Below the pieces are notes generated by a model. The model had not been told where the DNA came from, made no database searches, and worked only from the letters and a program-made list of their open reading frames with translations. The translations under genes were made by a program, and so were the position numbers. A DNA stretch of 8,114 nt. Source: Paramuribaculum sp. (lineage in GTDB: Bacteria > Bacteroidota > Bacteroidia > Bacteroidales > Muribaculaceae). The stretch is from NCBI GenBank assembly GCA_029051835.1, contig JAIDKJ010000220.1, positions 1 to 8,114 on the forward strand. The letters run 5' to 3'. Below, piece after piece: positions 7,198 to 8,114 of the stretch; position 1 is the first letter of the stretch, and every line of letters starts with the position of its first letter.

Positions 7198-7254
7198 AGT
7201 TTATCGTTGATATGTTTTACTTTTTTATTGCTTGGTGATAATCGGTTGTTAATT
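7198..7254 (-). other. AT-rich spacer between atpG and nuoI
   Basis: These 57 nt separate the atpG TAG from the nuoI ATG. Read on the minus strand, the spacer is AT-rich with a CAATAAAAAAGTAAAAC tract. I find neither a Bacteroidota-type -7 box (TAnnTTTG) nor a hairpin, so read-through from atpG into nuoI is the simplest reading. The A-rich part probably serves as the nuoI translation-start context. Confidence 0.5.
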
Positions 7255-8114
7255 CTATCTTACCTGACCGCCGAGTATGTCGAGCAATTCGGTGGTGATG
7301 CCCTGCTGGCGGAGCTTGTTGTATTCGAGCTGCAGCTGTTCGAGCAGTTTCTTGGCATTGTCGTTGGCGCTCTGCATGGCCATGACTCTGGCGGCCTGCT
7401 CCGACGCACGGTTTTCGGTAAACACATCGTGCATCACCGACATGATGAACATCGGAAGCACGCTTTCGAAAATCGTCTGCGCGTCAGGCTCGAATATGCA
7501 GGGACGCACATCGGCCACAACACCGTTGTCCGAAAGGGTCGAGGCTACCACGGGGAGCAGCTGCTCGGCGCTCGGCCGCTGACGGCTCACGCTGTGGAAG
7601 CTCATATAGAGGCAGTCGACACGGTCGGTCGCGCCCTCGACAAACATGCGGCAAAGGCTGTCGGCAAAGCCGCGGACTCCGTCGCCCGACGTCTTCGAAT
7701 CGACACCTTCGACCGTAGTCACCACGATGCCGTCAGTCTGATGGAGCTTCTGGCAGGCCTTGAGCATTTTCTTGCCTACGGGATACAGCTCTATCGCCGT
7801 ATCGGCCCCATAGGATTCACGCAGATGCGCTATATGCCCCAGAAGCGACTTGAAAATATTGTTGTTGTACGCGCCGCAAAGGCCGTCGTCGGATCCGAAC
7901 ACCACTACGGTGACTTTAGCCACCGGCCTTTCCTCAAGCAGCGGCGAGCTGAACTCGGCATCGGCCGTAAGCAGTGTGCCGATGATGCTCTCCACCTGAC
8001 GGCGGAAAGGCTGAAGCCTGCGGAGGCTCATCTCGGCCTTATGCATCTTGGCCGACGATATCATCTTCATGGCGCCGGTGATCTTCTCCGATGACGCCAC
8101 CGATCCGATGCGTG
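7255..8114 (-). CDS. atpG: F1Fo ATP synthase gamma subunit, nearly complete (start outside window)
   Basis: AtpG is the central rotating shaft of the F1 motor. The 285 codons visible run from RIGSVASSEKITGAMKMISSAKM, the conserved N-terminal helix, to the C-terminal helix ending in ITTELLDILGGQVR and a TAG stop. Comparison with E. coli gamma (287 residues) suggests only about 9-10 residues are missing beyond the right edge. The GTG at 8100 is an internal valine, since the conserved helix continues upstream in frame. Other family marks are FGSDDGLCGAYNNNIF (the GLCG loop) and RASEQAARVMAMQSANDNA near the end. In Bacteroidota atpG is usually the last gene of the atp operon, after atpA, which would place the rest of that operon to the right. 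Here it is followed by nuoI 57 nt later on the same strand, probably in the same transcript. Confidence 0.95.
   Translation of the reverse strand, partial: RIGSVASSEKITGAMKMISSAKMHKAEMSLRRLQPFRRQVESIIGTLLTADAEFSSPLLEERPVAKVTVVVFGSDDGLCGAYNNNIFKSLLGHIAHLRESYGADTAIELYPVGKKMLKACQKLHQTDGIVVTTVEGVDSKTSGDGVRGFADSLCRMFVEGATDRVDCLYMSFHSVSRQRPSAEQLLPVVASTLSDNGVVADVRPCIFEPDAQTIFESVLPMFIMSVMHDVFTENRASEQAARVMAMQSANDNAKKLLEQLQLEYNKLRQQGITTELLDILGGQVR

Noticed and set aside
7198..7254. Possible promoter ahead of nuoI
   Set aside because: No TAnnTTTG box or paired -33 element is visible on the minus strand. AT-richness alone is not enough, and the spacer is short enough for co-transcription with atpG.
7003..8094. 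A 363-codon plus-strand frame across the nuoI-atpG junction
   Set aside because: It runs antisense to the conserved atpG and the start of nuoI and has no recognisable family features. Its length follows from codon bias on the other strand.
8098..8100. GTG as the start codon of atpG
   Set aside because: The conserved gamma-subunit N-terminal helix continues in frame upstream (RIGS before VASSEKIT), so this GTG is an internal valine and the gene runs off the window.

Overview
The window carries one end of a respiratory complex I (NDH-1, nuo) gene cluster on the minus strand, read from high to low coordinates: atpG (3' part of the cluster's left neighbour, start outside the window), nuoI, nuoJ, nuoK, nuoL, nuoM, nuoN. 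On the plus strand, converging on nuoN, is the C-terminal half of a ModF-like double ABC ATPase whose start lies outside the window. No RNA gene, mobile element, CRISPR array or phage gene is visible.

The organism is most likely a member of the Bacteroidales. The protein sequences (for example the NuoN N-terminus and the WSPDGH-type NuoM) read like that group, and start codons are preceded by A-rich leaders rather than Shine-Dalgarno sites. The coding DNA is GC-rich by eye, which would suit Muribaculaceae or Rikenellaceae better than Bacteroides; the family cannot be fixed from this window.

Layout: 1-534 ModF-like ATPase (+); 535-649 convergent intergenic region with a perfect 17-bp inverted repeat, probably a two-way terminator; 650-6540 nuoN, M, L, K, J (-), the membrane arm, with gaps of 6 to 38 nt; 6550-7197 nuoI (-), the two-cluster ferredoxin subunit that joins the peripheral and membrane arms; 7198-7254 short AT-rich spacer; 7255-8114 atpG (-), gamma subunit of the F1Fo ATP synthase. 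The minus-strand genes look like one transcription unit ending at the hairpin. NuoI passes electrons towards quinone; NuoL, M and N are the three antiporter-like ion channels, and J and K couple them to the quinone site. The ATP synthase uses the resulting ion gradient.

Three things deserve attention. NuoM lacks the TM7 lysine that is central to proton transfer in antiporter-like subunits (Leu229 at the E. coli Lys234 position), while NuoL and NuoN keep theirs. The usual upstream neighbour of nuoI, nuoH, is absent and atpG sits there instead, so the nuo cluster is split or rearranged. NuoI carries a long Ala/Lys/Glu-rich C-terminal tail. I did not find evidence for an undescribed defence, mobile or biosynthetic system.
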